From positions 1 to 58,596 of the forward strand of contig NZ_WTVS01000034.1 in the NCBI RefSeq assembly GCF_012911005.2: a stretch of DNA of 58,596 nt, given 5' to 3'. Source of the DNA: Aromatoleum toluolicum. GTDB taxonomy: Bacteria; Pseudomonadota; Gammaproteobacteria; Burkholderiales; Rhodocyclaceae. Each line of letters opens with the position of its first letter. Position 1 is the stretch's first letter. Made by a program: the position numbers and the translations under genes. Shown here in pieces: positions 1 to 9,562 of the stretch. Below the pieces are notes generated by a model that saw only the letters and a list, made by a program, of their open reading frames with translations, did no database searches and was not told the origin of the DNA.

Positions 1-2
1 CC

Positions 3-743
3 GCCACTCCGGTCGCCTCCACCAGTCGAGTGGCGAGCGCCGGGCCGGCCGCCGCCCCCGAGCTGCCACCCGACGTGGCGGACACGTCCGCATCCGGACG
101 CCCCCCCGAGCATTCGGCGCTCGGATGGGAGACGGAGGAAGACATCTTCGCGCACCCGATATCGCTCGCCCCGATAGCGCCGATCGACCCCATTGCACCG
201 ATCTCGCCCATCGCGGTCGAGGAATCCGCAGAAGAGCACGAATCGGCAATCGAGCTTGCCGAGATCATGATGGGGTTCGGCCGCATCCGCGGCGCAGCCG
301 ACACGCTCGCCGAGTTCATCGCCTCGAATCCGAAGAAGGCGATCACGCCCTGGCTCAAGCTCATGGAGGTATACCGGGCCGCCGACCTGCGCGAGGAGTT
401 CGACGCCCTCGCAAAACAGCTCAACAAGACCTTCAACGTCAAGGCCGTCACCTGGGAGAGCTTCGACGAAGCGCGCCTGGCGACGAACTCGATGGAGCAG
501 ATGGCGCACGTGACCAAGAACGTCCAGCAGATGTGGGGCACGCGCGAATGCCAGGCCTACCTCGAGCATCTGCTGCGCGACAATCGCGACGGAACGCGCG
601 AAGGCTTCCCGCTCAGCGTGATCGACGAGATCCTGATGCTCGAGCTGCTTCTCGAGGACCAGCTTGGCACCTATCGCCCCGAGACCACTCCGCCGCTCCC
701 GGACGGCGACACGTCCCGCGCGACGCCGCCTCAGCTCGTATAA
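3..743 (+). CDS. FimV-like protein, C-terminal part (5' end outside window)
   Basis: The reading frame is open to the left edge, so the gene is probably truncated by the window; a GTG at 30 is an internal candidate start only. The visible part begins with a Pro/Ala-rich low-complexity linker (with repeated API/PIAPI steps near residues 45-62 counted from the GTG). A compact helical region follows (ELAEIMMGFGRIRGAADTL, then NPKKAITPWLKLMEVY), resembling the C-terminal TPR-like domain of FimV-type pilus or peptidoglycan-associated proteins. That domain is known to mediate protein contacts in type IV pilus assembly. The gene ends in TAA at 741-743 and converges with the Nif3-family gene. Family assignment is moderate because the LysM and membrane portion is not visible. 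Confidence 0.6.
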   Translation, partial: ATPVASTSRVASAGPAAAPELPPDVADTSASGRPPEHSALGWETEEDIFAHPISLAPIAPIDPIAPISPIAVEESAEEHESAIELAEIMMGFGRIRGAADTLAEFIASNPKKAITPWLKLMEVYRAADLREEFDALAKQLNKTFNVKAVTWESFDEARLATNSMEQMAHVTKNVQQMWGTRECQAYLEHLLRDNRDGTREGFPLSVIDEILMLELLLEDQLGTYRPETTPPLPDGDTSRATPPQLV

Positions 744-745
744 GT

Positions 746-764
746 CGGAACGAACGCGGTTCCG
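746..764. terminator. Weak hairpin between convergent genes
   Basis: CGGAAC (746-751) and GTTCCG (759-764) form a 6-bp stem between the FimV-like gene and the convergent Nif3 gene. There is no T-tract, so this is only a possible terminator. Confidence 0.25.
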
Positions 765-777
765 CCCAAGGCCTGCT

Positions 778-1524
778 CTATACCGGATTGTCGAGATCGA
801 CGAAACGCGCCTCGATGCCGAAGGTCTGTTCCAGATATTGCGCCAGCGCGTGGATGCCGTAGCGCTCGGTCGCGTGATGTCCCGCGGCTAGATAGGGCAC
901 GCCCGATTCGCGCGCGAGATGCACCGTCTGCTCGGAGATCTCCCCCGACACGTAGAGATCCGCGCCCGCCGCGATCGCCTGTTCGAAATAGCCCTGCGCG
1001 CCGCCCGTGCACCACGCGACGCGGCTCACCGGCCGATCGCCATCCCCCACCAGCAGCGGCTCGCGCCCGAGCCGCGCGGCGAGCGAGCGCGCAAGCTGAC
1101 CCGCGGTTCCGGGCCGTTCGGGACGGCCGATCCACGCGATGTCCTGGTCGCCGAAGCGCCCTTCGCCGACCCAGCCCGCGAGCGCCGCAAGCTGCGCGTT
1201 GTTCCCGAGCTGCGGGTGGGCGTCGAGCGGCAGGTGATACGCGAGCAGGCTGATGTCATGACGCAGCAGGCTCGCGATGCGGCGCTTGCGGATACCGGTG
1301 ATGCGCCCGTCCTCGCCGCGCCAGAACCAGCCGTGATGCACGACGATGGCATCAACCCCTTCCTCGACGGCACGGTCGAGCAGCGCCTGGCTCGCGGTGA
1401 CGCCGCACAGCACGCGATGCACCTCGGCGCGTCCTTCCACTTGCAGGCCGTTTGGGGAATAATCCCGGAACCGCGGGACTTCCAGCAGTTCATCCAGATG
1501 GGCTTGCAGTTCGGCGAGTTGCAT
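778..1524 (-). CDS. Nif3-like dinuclear metal-centre protein
   Basis: A 248-residue protein of the Nif3/YbgI/DUF34 family, the usual single-domain length. Metal-ligand motifs are visible: VVHHGWFW near residue 61 (paired His), LPLDAHPQLGNN near residue 98, and GHHATERYG near residue 215. The family forms toroidal hexamers with a dinuclear metal site. YbgI has been linked to GTP cyclohydrolase I type 2 and repair roles, but the physiological reaction is unsettled. It is divergent from the DegS-like protease with about 73 bp between starts, so the promoters must lie in 1525-1597. Confidence 0.9.
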   Translation of the reverse strand: MQLAELQAHLDELLEVPRFRDYSPNGLQVEGRAEVHRVLCGVTASQALLDRAVEEGVDAIVVHHGWFWRGEDGRITGIRKRRIASLLRHDISLLAYHLPLDAHPQLGNNAQLAALAGWVGEGRFGDQDIAWIGRPERPGTAGQLARSLAARLGREPLLVGDGDRPVSRVAWCTGGAQGYFEQAIAAGADLYVSGEISEQTVHLARESGVPYLAAGHHATERYGIHALAQYLEQTFGIEARFVDLDNPV

Positions 1525-1597
1525 GCGGTCTCCACTCCTGTTTTCCGGGCCTCATGGCGAGCGCGACACCGAGCGCACGCCCAATTCGAGCAACATT

Positions 1598-2761
1598 ATG
1601 CGCCGCCTGTGGCTGATCTTCGCGCAGGCCGTGACGGTGAGCGTCGCGGTCCTGTTTGTACTGAACACCCTGAAACCCGAATGGTTCAAGAACGCTGCCC
1701 CCGCTGCGGTCGTCTCCATCCTCGAGGCCCCCGAAACCGACTCCACGGCGCCCGCCCCGGCGCCGAATTCCTATGCCGATGCGGCCCGGCGCTCGATGCC
1801 GGCCGTCGTCCATATCTACACCGCCAAGGACATCGCGCGCCCGCGCCACCCCCTGCTCGACGACCCCATCTTCCGCCATTTCTTCGGTGACCGGCAGGGC
1901 AACGCACCGTCGCAGCGCGCATCGGGGCTGGGCTCGGGCGTCATCGCGAGCCCCGACGGACTGGTCCTGACCAACAACCACGTCATCGAGGGCGCGGACG
2001 AGATCGAGATCGCACTCAACGACGGGCGCAAGTTCCCCGCGCGCCTCGTCGGCCGCGACCCCGAGACCGATCTCGCAGTGCTCCGCCTGCAGGGCAACGG
2101 CAAGCTGCCGGCGATCGCCTTCGCGAAACAGGATGCGCTGCAGGTCGGCGACGTCGTCCTCGCCATCGGCAATCCCTTCGGCGTCGGCCAGACCGTAACG
2201 ATGGGCATCGTGTCGGCCCTCGGGCGCAGCCAGCTCGGCATCAACACCTTTGAAAACTACATCCAGACCGACGCGGCGATCAATCCGGGCAATTCGGGCG
2301 GCGCGCTGGTCGACAGCCAGGGCAACCTCGTCGGTATCAACACGGCGATCTATTCGCGCTCGGGCGGTTCGCTCGGCATCGGCTTCGCGATCCCTGCGTC
2401 GACCGCGCGCGACGTGCTCGAACAGATCATCGCGACCGGCCAGGTCACGCGCGGCTGGATCGGCGTCGAAATCCAGGAGATCACGCCCGAACTCGCCGAA
2501 TCCTTCGGCATTCGGGGCACCGAGGGCGCCCTCATCGCCGGAGTGTTGCGCGACAGCCCGGCCGAGCACGCCGGCATCCGCCCGGGAGACATCCTGATCG
2601 GCGTCGACGGCAAGCCGGTCCTCGACCCGAAGGGCATGCTGGAACTGGTCGCCGGCCTGATGCCGGGCCACAGCGCGAGTTTCCGCGTGCGCCGCGCCGA
2701 CAGCGAGATCGATCTGAAGGTGGAAATCGGGCGCCGTCCGGCCCCCTCCGTGCAGCGCTGA
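1598..2761 (+). CDS. Membrane-anchored S1C serine protease (DegS/AlgW type)
   Basis: 387 residues from the ATG at 1598, chosen because the protein then begins MRRLW followed by a hydrophobic anchor (about 3-21); an earlier in-frame start would add 25 polar residues. The trypsin-like domain carries His128 (TNNHVIEG), Asp158 (PETDLAVL) and Ser233 (NPGNSGG), all expected of an active protease. A single PDZ domain covers about 287-378. One PDZ plus an N-terminal anchor is the DegS/AlgW architecture, which in other bacteria senses misfolded outer-membrane proteins and starts sigma-E activation by cleaving RseA. No rseA or rpoE is in the window, so that role is inferred from the family. Confidence 0.88.
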   Translation: MRRLWLIFAQAVTVSVAVLFVLNTLKPEWFKNAAPAAVVSILEAPETDSTAPAPAPNSYADAARRSMPAVVHIYTAKDIARPRHPLLDDPIFRHFFGDRQGNAPSQRASGLGSGVIASPDGLVLTNNHVIEGADEIEIALNDGRKFPARLVGRDPETDLAVLRLQGNGKLPAIAFAKQDALQVGDVVLAIGNPFGVGQTVTMGIVSALGRSQLGINTFENYIQTDAAINPGNSGGALVDSQGNLVGINTAIYSRSGGSLGIGFAIPASTARDVLEQIIATGQVTRGWIGVEIQEITPELAESFGIRGTEGALIAGVLRDSPAEHAGIRPGDILIGVDGKPVLDPKGMLELVAGLMPGHSASFRVRRADSEIDLKVEIGRRPAPSVQR

Positions 2762-2766
2762 TCGCT

Positions 2767-2781
2767 AGCCCGCCGCGGGCT
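2767..2781. terminator. Hairpin between protease gene and tatC
   Basis: AGCCCG (2767-2772) pairs with CGGGCT (2776-2781) across a 3-nt loop. It lies between convergent genes and its last base overlaps the tatC stop codon. Confidence 0.4.
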
Positions 2782-3542
2782 TAGTTATTCTCGATGCGCT
2801 CGAGCGCTTCGTCGCCGCCGTCGGGCCGATCCTTGACGAGCAGGCGCGCGATGATCACACCCACCTCGTAGAGCAGGCACATCGGGATCGCCAGCAGCAA
2901 CTGCGACACCACGTCCGGAGGAGTGATGACCGCGGCGACGACGAACGCGCCGACGATCACATAGGGACGTGCCGCGGCCAGCTTCGCCACGCTGACCACG
3001 CCCGTCTTGGCGAGCAGGATCACCGCCACCGGCACCTCGAAGGTCAGACCGAAGGCGATGAACATCGTCATCACGAAGGACAGGTACTGCTCGATGTCAG
3101 GCGCCGGCGTGATGCTCTTCGGTGCGAACTCGGCGATGAACTTGAACACCGTCCCGAACACGAAGAAGTAGCAGAACGCCATCCCGAGCACGAACAGGAT
3201 CGTGCTGCCGAGCACGAGCGGCAGCCCCAGCCGCCTTTCGTGCGCGTACAGGCCGGGCGCGACGAAGGCCCAGGCCTGATAGAGGACGACCGGAAGCGCG
3301 ATCACGAAGGCCGCCATCATCGTCACCTTCACCGGCACGAAGAAGGGCGTGATCACGCCGGTCGCGATCATGTGCGTCCCCTCGGGAAGGGTCTGCATCA
3401 TCGGCAATGCCAGCAGATCGTAGACGTCGCCCGCCCACGGCATCAGGCACAGGAACACGACGAGTACGGCCAGCATCGCGCGCAACAGGCGGTCGCGCAG
3501 CTCGACGAGATGCGAAATGAAGGTTTCCTGCACAGCGCTCAT
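2781..3542 (-). CDS. tatC: Sec-independent (Tat) translocase subunit TatC
   Basis: A 253-residue polytopic inner-membrane protein with about six hydrophobic segments. The conserved N-terminal cytoplasmic segment FISHLVELRDRLLRAM (from residue 8) and the FGLTFEVPV motif of the later membrane region are present. TatC with TatB forms the receptor for twin-arginine signal peptides of folded exported proteins. The start overlaps the tatB stop by 4 bp (ATGA), so tatB and tatC are translationally coupled. It is the last gene of the hisB...tatC run. Confidence 0.97.
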   Translation of the reverse strand: MSAVQETFISHLVELRDRLLRAMLAVLVVFLCLMPWAGDVYDLLALPMMQTLPEGTHMIATGVITPFFVPVKVTMMAAFVIALPVVLYQAWAFVAPGLYAHERRLGLPLVLGSTILFVLGMAFCYFFVFGTVFKFIAEFAPKSITPAPDIEQYLSFVMTMFIAFGLTFEVPVAVILLAKTGVVSVAKLAAARPYVIVGAFVVAAVITPPDVVSQLLLAIPMCLLYEVGVIIARLLVKDRPDGGDEALERIENN

Positions 3543-4039
3543 GCCTTGTCCGTGGTCGTGTTCGCGAGCGGCGCGGCAGCCGGAGCGAGTCCGAGTTCGA
3601 GCTGACGGTTATCGACGACGGGCTCGCCGAGCTGCGCGTCCGGAAGGTGCGCGACCTCCACCGGGATTGCGGCGGGTACGGCCGGCGTGGCCTCCGCCAC
3701 GGGAACGGCGCTCGCTGCAGCCTCCGGCGCAGCCAGGCCGTCGAGCCCGCTCTTCGCCTCGGCAGCTGTCTGCGCGAGATCCGCCTCCACGCTCTGGACC
3801 TGCCCGCGCATCGACGTTTCGAGTTCGCGCGCCTGCTGCTCGACCTGCAGCTGCAACTTCTTCAGCTCCTCGAGCTGCATCTCGCGCTGGATGTCCGATT
3901 TGACGTCGCTGACGTAGCGCTGCAGCCGCCCCAGGAGATGGCCTGCGGTCCGCGCGACCTTCGGCAGCCGCTCCGGCCCGACGACGATGAGCGCCACCAC
4001 CGCTATGACGATGAGTTCAGAAAAACCTAGATCGAACAT
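3539..4039 (-). CDS. tatB: Sec-independent (Tat) translocase subunit TatB
   Basis: 166 residues from the ATG at 4039, chosen because it gives the canonical TatB N-terminus MFDLGFSEL with Glu8; an upstream in-frame start would add 11 atypical residues. A single membrane helix (about 6-22) ends in GPERLP, followed by an amphipathic helix and a charged coiled-coil-like region. The tail is Ala/Pro-rich and of low complexity. TatB binds TatC to recognise Tat substrates. Its 3' end overlaps tatC. Confidence 0.96.
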   Translation of the reverse strand: MFDLGFSELIVIAVVALIVVGPERLPKVARTAGHLLGRLQRYVSDVKSDIQREMQLEELKKLQLQVEQQARELETSMRGQVQSVEADLAQTAAEAKSGLDGLAAPEAAASAVPVAEATPAVPAAIPVEVAHLPDAQLGEPVVDNRQLELGLAPAAAPLANTTTDKA

Positions 4040-4143
4040 GATGTAGAAGCCTTTGCCGGCCGGGTCGAGCATACGGTGACGGCATCAAAACGAAGGGGCG
4101 CACTGACGCCGCGCCCCTTGCCGCCGACATCGCCCGGACAGGC

Positions 4144-4368
4144 TCAGGAATGCAGCTTGTCGGACTTTTCCCGCGCTTGGGCGTCGATGGTTTCGCCGCC
4201 GATCTTCTGCTGCACGTCGTCGGACTTCTCCGACTCCTTCATGCCGTCCTTGAAACCCTTCACCGCACCGCCGAGATCCTGGCCCATGTTGCGCAGCTTC
4301 TTGGTACCGAACACCAGAACCACGATCACCAGGACGATCAGCCAGTGCCAGATGCTGAATGAACCCAT
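4144..4368 (-). CDS. tatA: Sec-independent (Tat) translocase subunit TatA/E
   Basis: A 74-residue protein starting [17 protein letters not shown], with one membrane helix, the conserved FGTKKLR hinge and an amphipathic helix ([13 protein letters not shown]). TatA polymerises to form the translocation element of the Tat pathway. It lies about 100 bp upstream of tatB and 10 bp downstream of hinT on the same strand, consistent with co-transcription. Confidence 0.96.
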   Translation of the reverse strand: MGSFSIWHWLIVLVIVVLVFGTKKLRNMGQDLGGAVKGFKDGMKESEKSDDVQQKIGGETIDAQAREKSDKLHS

Positions 4369-4378
4369 ACCGCTCTCC

Positions 4379-4726
4379 TTAACGCTTCAACATGGCCGGA
4401 AGCACATCCGGGCCACCGAGGACGTGAACGTGCAGATGATACACTTCCTGCCGCCCCACCCTTCCGGTATTGATGATGGTGCGGAAGCCTTCGCCGCACC
4501 CGTTCTCTCGCGCGAGCCGCGCCACCGTGGTCATCACCTGGCCCATCACCTCGACGTGCTCGGGCCCGAGTTCCGCCATCGACGGAACGTGCAGCTTCGG
4601 AATCACGAGGAAGTGCACCGGCGCGACCGGATTGATGTCGTGGAACGCGAGCACATGCTCGTCCTCGTACAGTTTTTTCGCGGGAATCTCGCCGGCCGCG
4701 ATCCGGCAGAAGATGCAGTCGCTCAT
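4379..4726 (-). CDS. hinT: Histidine triad nucleotide-binding protein (HIT family)
   Basis: 115 residues from the ATG at 4726 (MSDCIFCRI), the standard HinT N-terminus. The histidine triad is visible as [10 protein letters not shown] near the C-terminus, and the [19 protein letters not shown] segment is typical. HinT proteins hydrolyse adenosine phosphoramidates and acyl-adenylates in the cytoplasm. It sits 7 bp downstream of hisE and just upstream of tatA, linking the histidine and Tat genes in one apparent transcription unit. Confidence 0.95.
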   Translation of the reverse strand: MSDCIFCRIAAGEIPAKKLYEDEHVLAFHDINPVAPVHFLVIPKLHVPSMAELGPEHVEVMGQVMTTVARLARENGCGEGFRTIINTGRVGRQEVYHLHVHVLGGPDVLPAMLKR

Positions 4727-4733
4727 CGTCACC

Positions 4734-5060
4734 TCAGGCCGTCGTACGGGCCTTCTTCTCGTCAATTCCTGAGACACCCTCGCGGCGCCGGAATTCAGCG
4801 AGCACGTCGTCGACCGACAGGCCGAAGTGCGACAGCAGCACCATCGAATGGAACCACAGGTCGGTGACCTCCCAGACGATGTGCAGCATGTCCTTGTCCT
4901 TGGCCGCCATGATGGTCTCGGCGGCCTCCTCGGCGACCTTCTTGCAGATCGCGTCGGTGCCCTTGGCGTACAGGCTGGACACATAGGAGGAATCGGGGTC
5001 GGCCTTCTTGCGCTCCGCGAGGGTCGCGGCGACGCGGTGCAGCACTTCGATGTCGATCAT
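4734..5060 (-). CDS. hisE: Phosphoribosyl-ATP pyrophosphatase
   Basis: 108 residues beginning [11 protein letters not shown]. The all-alpha MazG-like fold signature [15 protein letters not shown] (metal-binding Glu/Asp) and the downstream [12 protein letters not shown] are typical of HisE. It hydrolyses phosphoribosyl-ATP to phosphoribosyl-AMP, step 2 of histidine synthesis. The ATG overlaps the hisI stop (ATGA). HisE and HisI are separate proteins here, unlike the fused HisIE of enterics. Confidence 0.95.
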   Translation of the reverse strand: MIDIEVLHRVAATLAERKKADPDSSYVSSLYAKGTDAICKKVAEEAAETIMAAKDKDMLHIVWEVTDLWFHSMVLLSHFGLSVDDVLAEFRRREGVSGIDEKKARTTA

Positions 5061-5458
5061 TTGTAGATGTCCTTGGGATCCTTCAGCACGGGGTCCACGG
5101 CCTCCCACGAACCCGCGCTCAGATAACGCTGGAAAAAGCAGCTGTGGCGACCGGTGTGGCAGGCGATACCGCCGACCTGCTCGACCTTGAGCAGGACCAC
5201 GTCGTTGTCGCAATCGATGCGGATCTCGTGCACCTTCTGCACGTGGCCGGACTCCTCGCCCTTGTGCCACAGCTTGCGGCGCGAGCGCGACCAGTAGATC
5301 GCCTCGCCCGTCTCGGCGGTGCGCTGCAGGGCGTCGCGGTTCATCCACGCGAACATCAGCACGTCGCCAGTCGAGGCCTCCTGGGCGATCACCGGCACGA
5401 GACCCTGGTCGTCCCAGCTGATCTCGTTGAGCCAGCGGGCGGAAATGGCGTTGCTCAC
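5057..5458 (-). CDS. hisI: Phosphoribosyl-AMP cyclohydrolase
   Basis: 133 residues with a GTG start at 5458 that overlaps the hisF stop as GTGA. Signature segments include [26 protein letters not shown] and the metal-binding DCDND and [14 protein letters not shown] cysteines. It opens the purine ring of phosphoribosyl-AMP (step 3 of histidine synthesis). The spacing indicates translational coupling with hisF and hisE. Confidence 0.95.
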   Translation of the reverse strand: MSNAISARWLNEISWDDQGLVPVIAQEASTGDVLMFAWMNRDALQRTAETGEAIYWSRSRRKLWHKGEESGHVQKVHEIRIDCDNDVVLLKVEQVGGIACHTGRHSCFFQRYLSAGSWEAVDPVLKDPKDIYK

Positions 5459-6213
5459 AGTCGTACCTCGATGCCGCGGCTGCGCATCAGCTCCTTCGCC
5501 TCACGCACCGTATGCTGGCCGAAATGGAAGATGCTCGCAGCGAGCACGGCGTCAGCGCGGCCTTCCGACACGCCTTCGGCCAGATGCTCCAGCGTACCGA
5601 CGCCGCCGCTGGCGATCACCGGGATCGGGACGGCATCCGACACCGCACGCGTGAGGGCAAGATCGAAGCCGATCTTGGTGCCATCACGGTCCATGCTGGT
5701 AAGCAGGATTTCGCCGGCGCCAAGCGCGGCGACCGTCTTCGCCCACTCGATCGCATCGAGTCCGGTGTTGTTGCGCCCGCCGTGCGTGAACACTTCCCAC
5801 TTGCCGGGAGCGGTCTGCTTGGCGTCGATCGCGACGACGATGCACTGGCTGCCGACCTTGCCCGCCGCGTCGGCGACGACCTGCGGGTTATTCACCGCGG
5901 CGGTGTTGATGCTGACCTTGTCGGCGCCGGCATTGAGGAGGCGCCGCACATCCTCGACCGTGCGCACGCCGCCGCCCACCGTCAGCGGAATGAAGACCTG
6001 CTCGGCGACCTGCTCGACAACGTGGATGATCGTGTCACGCGCATCGGAGCTCGCGGTGATATCGAGGAAGGTGATCTCGTCGGCGCCCTGCTCGTCGTAG
6101 CGGCGCGCGATCTCGACCGGATCGCCGGCGTCGCGCAGTTCGACGAAATTGACGCCCTTGACCACACGCCCGGCATTCACGTCCAGACAGGGGATGATGC
6201 GCTTGGCGAGCAT
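5455..6213 (-). CDS. hisF: Imidazole glycerol phosphate synthase, cyclase subunit
   Basis: 252-residue TIM barrel starting [15 protein letters not shown] with catalytic Asp11; the second catalytic Asp lies in VVAIDAK. Phosphate-binding loops are visible as [10 protein letters not shown] and [11 protein letters not shown]. With HisH it converts PRFAR and glutamine-derived ammonia to imidazole glycerol phosphate and AICAR. Its ATG shares one base with the hisA stop (TGATG). Confidence 0.97.
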   Translation of the reverse strand: MLAKRIIPCLDVNAGRVVKGVNFVELRDAGDPVEIARRYDEQGADEITFLDITASSDARDTIIHVVEQVAEQVFIPLTVGGGVRTVEDVRRLLNAGADKVSINTAAVNNPQVVADAAGKVGSQCIVVAIDAKQTAPGKWEVFTHGGRNNTGLDAIEWAKTVAALGAGEILLTSMDRDGTKIGFDLALTRAVSDAVPIPVIASGGVGTLEHLAEGVSEGRADAVLAASIFHFGQHTVREAKELMRSRGIEVRL

Positions 6214-6962
6214 CAGGCCGTTTCGCCGCTGAGTTCGTCCGCGCGCGCCTGCGCGGCGGCGAAGTCCAGCGTGCCTTCGTAGATCGCACGGCCAGTGATC
6301 GCGCCGGTGATGCCTTCGGATTCGACCGCACACAGCGCGTCGATGTCCGTCAGTGTGGCGATGCCGCCGCTGGCGATGACCGGAATGCGCAGGGCCTGTG
6401 CAAGGCGCACGGTCGCTTCGATGTTCACGCCCGAGAGCATGCCGTCGCGACCGATGTCGGTGTAGATCACGGCTTCGACGCCGTAGTCCTCGTACTTCTT
6501 CGCGAGATCCACGACGTCGTGTCCGGTCATCTTCGACCAGCCGTCGACGGCGACCTTGCCGTCCTTGGCGTCGAGGCCGACGATGATGTGGCCCGGGAAG
6601 GCGCCGCACGCGTCATGCAGGAAGCCCGGATTCTTCACCGCGGCGGTCCCGATGATGACGTAGGTGATGCCGTTGTCGAGGTAGTGCTCGATGGTGTCGA
6701 GATCGCGGATGCCGCCGCCGAGCTGGACCGGGATGTCGTCACCGACTTCATCGGCGATTGCGCGGATGGCGGCCCCGTTCTTCGGCTTGCCGGCGAAGGC
6801 GCCGTTGAGGTCGACAAGGTGCAGGCGGCGTGCGCCGAGGTCGATCCAGTGCCGCGCCATCGCGGCCGGGTCCTGGGAAAACACCGTGGCGTCGTCCATT
6901 TCGCCCTGCTTGAGGCGGACGCAATGGCCGTCCTTCAGATCGATAGCGGGAATCAGCAGCAT
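6213..6962 (-). CDS. hisA: ProFAR isomerase
   Basis: 249 residues starting [20 protein letters not shown], with the general base Asp8 and a second catalytic Asp in [14 protein letters not shown]. Phosphate-binding repeats [11 protein letters not shown] and [11 protein letters not shown] mark the half-barrel duplication shared with HisF. It performs the Amadori rearrangement of ProFAR. It lies between hisH and hisF. Confidence 0.97.
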   Translation of the reverse strand: MLLIPAIDLKDGHCVRLKQGEMDDATVFSQDPAAMARHWIDLGARRLHLVDLNGAFAGKPKNGAAIRAIADEVGDDIPVQLGGGIRDLDTIEHYLDNGITYVIIGTAAVKNPGFLHDACGAFPGHIIVGLDAKDGKVAVDGWSKMTGHDVVDLAKKYEDYGVEAVIYTDIGRDGMLSGVNIEATVRLAQALRIPVIASGGIATLTDIDALCAVESEGITGAITGRAIYEGTLDFAAAQARADELSGETA

Positions 6963-7025
6963 ACGGGGATGAGTGGCATCAGAGGAGTGGAAGGGAAGCT
7001 ACAGACGGGGTCCGGACGGCGTTCG

Positions 7026-7664
7026 TCAGGGTGCCCAGGAAATGAAATTCGCAAGCATCCGCAGGCCCGCCTGCGCACTCTTTTCGGGATGGAACTGAAC
7101 CGCGAAGATGTTATCCCGCGCTACCGCACTGGTAAACATCAAACCGTAGTCGGTCTCGGCCGCGACCAGCGACGGCACGTCCGGCCGGACGAAATAGCTG
7201 TGCACGAAATAGAAGCGTTCGCCATCGGGAATGCCTTCCCACAACGGGTGCGCGATGCGCTGATGCACGCGATTCCAGCCCATGTGCGGCACCTTGAGGC
7301 GTGAGCCGTCGGCCGCAACCATGTTCGCGTCGGGAAAGCGCACGACATTGCCGGGGAGGATACCGAGGCCGGGGACGTCGCCCTCCTCGCTGTGACCGAA
7401 AAGCATCTGTTCGCCGATGCAGATGCCGAGGAAGGGCTTGGACGCAGCCGCCTCGAGCACCGCTACGCGCAGTCCGCGCAGATCCAGTTCGCGCATGCAG
7501 TCGGGCATCGCGCCCTGGCCCGGAAACACCACCCGACCAGCCGCCGCGACCACCGCGGGGTCGGAGGTCACGACCACGGTCTTGCCGGGCGCTATGTGTT
7601 CGACCGCCTTGGCAACCGAACGCAGGTTGCCCATGCCGTAGTCGATGATGGCTACGTCGCTCAT
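7026..7664 (-). CDS. hisH: Imidazole glycerol phosphate synthase, glutaminase subunit
   Basis: A 212-residue class I glutamine amidotransferase. The nucleophile Cys82 lies in [13 protein letters not shown], and the His/Glu pair in AVQFHPEKS. The N-terminus [17 protein letters not shown] is typical. It supplies ammonia to HisF. About 60 bp separate it from hisA downstream and 54 bp from hisB upstream. Confidence 0.96.
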   Translation of the reverse strand: MSDVAIIDYGMGNLRSVAKAVEHIAPGKTVVVTSDPAVVAAAGRVVFPGQGAMPDCMRELDLRGLRVAVLEAAASKPFLGICIGEQMLFGHSEEGDVPGLGILPGNVVRFPDANMVAADGSRLKVPHMGWNRVHQRIAHPLWEGIPDGERFYFVHSYFVRPDVPSLVAAETDYGLMFTSAVARDNIFAVQFHPEKSAQAGLRMLANFISWAP

Positions 7665-7718
7665 CGCGGAATCGCTCGCTGGAAAATCAGAAGGTTGGGC
7701 GGGGAGTCTGGCGGAAAC

Positions 7719-8306
7719 TCAGAGGGCGCCCTTGGTCGAGGGGATCACGCCGGCCGCGCGCTCGTCGCGCTGGGCGGCCATGCGCAACGCGCGACCGAAG
7801 GCCTTGAAGATGGTCTCGCACTGGTGATGGGCATTGTCGCCGCGCAGGTTGTCGATATGCACGGTTACGCCGGCATGATTGACGAAGCCCTGGAAGAATT
7901 CGCGCGCGAGGTCCACATCGAAATTGCCGATGCGCGCACGCGTGTAATTCACGAAGTAGTGCAACCCCGGGCGGCCGGAGAAGTCCACGACCACACGCGA
8001 CAGCGCTTCGTCGAGCGGCACGTAGGCGTGGCCGTAGCGGAAGATCCCCTTCTTGTCGCCGAGGGCCTTCGCGAAGGCCTGCCCCAGCGTGATGCCGACG
8101 TCCTCGACGGTGTGGTGGTCGTCGATGTGGGTATCGCCCTCGGCCTTGACGTCGAGATCGATTGCGCCGTGACGGGCGATCTGGTCGAGCATGTGATCGA
8201 AGAAGGGCACGCCCGTGGCGAGACTGGCCTTGCCGCTGCCGTCCAGGTCGATGCGGACGGTGATCCGGGTTTCCAGGGTGTCGCGAGTTACTTCGGCTTG
8301 CCGCAT
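7719..8306 (-). CDS. hisB: Imidazoleglycerol-phosphate dehydratase
   Basis: 195 residues, the length of the monofunctional dehydratase without the HAD phosphatase domain of enteric HisB. Metal-binding His clusters are visible: [26 protein letters not shown], and a C-terminal [15 protein letters not shown]. It dehydrates imidazole glycerol phosphate to imidazole acetol phosphate. It is the first gene of the minus-strand run hisB-H-A-F-I-E-hinT-tatABC and is divergent from hisC. A separate histidinol-phosphate phosphatase is needed and is not in the window. Confidence 0.96.
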   Translation of the reverse strand: MRQAEVTRDTLETRITVRIDLDGSGKASLATGVPFFDHMLDQIARHGAIDLDVKAEGDTHIDDHHTVEDVGITLGQAFAKALGDKKGIFRYGHAYVPLDEALSRVVVDFSGRPGLHYFVNYTRARIGNFDVDLAREFFQGFVNHAGVTVHIDNLRGDNAHHQCETIFKAFGRALRMAAQRDERAAGVIPSTKGAL

Positions 8307-8360
8307 GAGGATCTGCTTCGAAATGTAGGGTTCGGACGCGCACGGGCGTCACTCTTGGGC

Positions 8361-8391
8361 ATGATACCATCGCCTGACTGTCCCGCCGCAA
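8361..8391 (-). promoter_or_regulatory. Possible hisB promoter
   Basis: On the minus strand a TATCAT -10-like hexamer (8361-8366) is preceded by TTGCGG (8386-8391). The 19-nt spacer is long, so this is tentative. The whole 8307-8457 gap must hold promoters for both hisB and divergent hisC. Confidence 0.25.
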
Positions 8392-8457
8392 TGCCGGCCG
8401 TAGCGGCCGCCGCGCCTGCGCGGGCCCCCTTCCGACAATCCTGCATCCGATCTGCCG

Positions 8458-9528
8458 ATGAGCCAATACTGGAGCGCCGTCGTTAACGGCCTGACCCCTT
8501 ATGTTCCGGGCGAACAGCCCAAGATCGCCAACCTGGTCAAGCTCAACACCAACGAGCATCCGTACGGCCCCTCGCCGAAGGCGATCGAGGCGATCCGTGC
8601 CGAGGCATCCGACGCGCTGCGCCTCTATCCCGACCCGACCTCGGAACGGCTGCGCGCCGCGATCGCCGCACGCCACGGCATCACGACGCAGCAGGTGTTC
8701 GTCGGCAACGGCTCCGACGAGGTGCTCGCACACGCCTTCCTGGCGCTGCTGAAGCACGATCGGCCACTGCGTTTCCCGGACATCTCGTACAGCTTCTATC
8801 CGGTGTATTGCGGGCTGTACGGGATCGAGTTCGAGACGGTGCCGCTCGATGAAGGCCTCGCGATCCGCCCCGACGACTACCTGCCGACCGGCGACCAGGC
8901 CGCGGGCGGCATCATTTTTCCGAATCCGAACGCGCCGACGGGGCGCGTGCTGCCGCTCGCCGAGATCGAGCGCATCGTCGCCGGCAATCCGCAGTGCGTG
9001 GTCGTCATCGACGAGGCCTATGTGGACTTCGGCGGCGAGTCCGCCATTGCGCTCACCGCCCGCTACCCGAACCTGCTGGTGGTGCAGACCTTGTCCAAGT
9101 CGCGCTCGCTCGCGGGGCTGCGCGTGGGCTTCGCGATCGGCCACCCGGACCTCATCGAGGCGCTCGTGCGCGTGAAGGACAGCTTCAACTCCTACCCGCT
9201 CGACCGGCTGGCGATCGTCGGCGCCGTCGCGGCGATCGAGGACGAGGAGTATTTCGAGCGCACGCGCCAGGCGGTGATCCGCACGCGCGGCCAGCTCGTT
9301 TCCGACCTGTCCGCGCTCGGCTTCGAAGTGCTGCCGTCGGCGGCGAACTTCGTGTTCACGACACACCCGACGCGCGACGCGGGCGAGCTCGCGGCCGAGC
9401 TGCGCAAGCGCGCGATCATCGTGCGCCACTTCCGCCAGCCGCGCATCGATCAGTTCCTGCGCATCACCGTGGGCACCGACGAGCAGTGCGGCGCCCTGAT
9501 CGGCGCGCTGCGCGAGATCCTCGCGTAA
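8458..9528 (+). CDS. hisC: Histidinol-phosphate aminotransferase
   Basis: A 356-residue fold-type I PLP aminotransferase. Features include [37 protein letters not shown] (PLP-binding Asp), the [14 protein letters not shown] segment with the PLP-binding Lys, and a C-terminal LRITVGT with the substrate-carboxylate Arg. It transaminates imidazole acetol phosphate to histidinol phosphate. It lies inside the his cluster but in the opposite orientation to every other his gene here, so it needs its own promoter. It is followed by a hairpin shared with convergent hisD. Confidence 0.96.
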   Translation: MSQYWSAVVNGLTPYVPGEQPKIANLVKLNTNEHPYGPSPKAIEAIRAEASDALRLYPDPTSERLRAAIAARHGITTQQVFVGNGSDEVLAHAFLALLKHDRPLRFPDISYSFYPVYCGLYGIEFETVPLDEGLAIRPDDYLPTGDQAAGGIIFPNPNAPTGRVLPLAEIERIVAGNPQCVVVIDEAYVDFGGESAIALTARYPNLLVVQTLSKSRSLAGLRVGFAIGHPDLIEALVRVKDSFNSYPLDRLAIVGAVAAIEDEEYFERTRQAVIRTRGQLVSDLSALGFEVLPSAANFVFTTHPTRDAGELAAELRKRAIIVRHFRQPRIDQFLRITVGTDEQCGALIGALREILA

Positions 9529-9533
9529 ACGCA

Positions 9534-9562
9534 GGAAGGGCGCCCGCTCGGGACGCCCTTCC
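9534..9562. terminator. Terminator hairpin between convergent hisC and hisD
   Basis: GGAAGGGCG (9534-9542) and CGCCCTTCC (9554-9562) form a perfect 9-bp stem with an 11-nt loop, 5 bp after the hisC stop. There is no long T-tract. It probably acts on both strands. Confidence 0.55.

Noticed and set aside
919-1890. Long plus-strand frame opposite the Nif3 gene
   Set aside because: It is antisense to a clear Nif3-family gene, is Arg-rich as expected for shadow frames in GC-rich DNA, and matches nothing.
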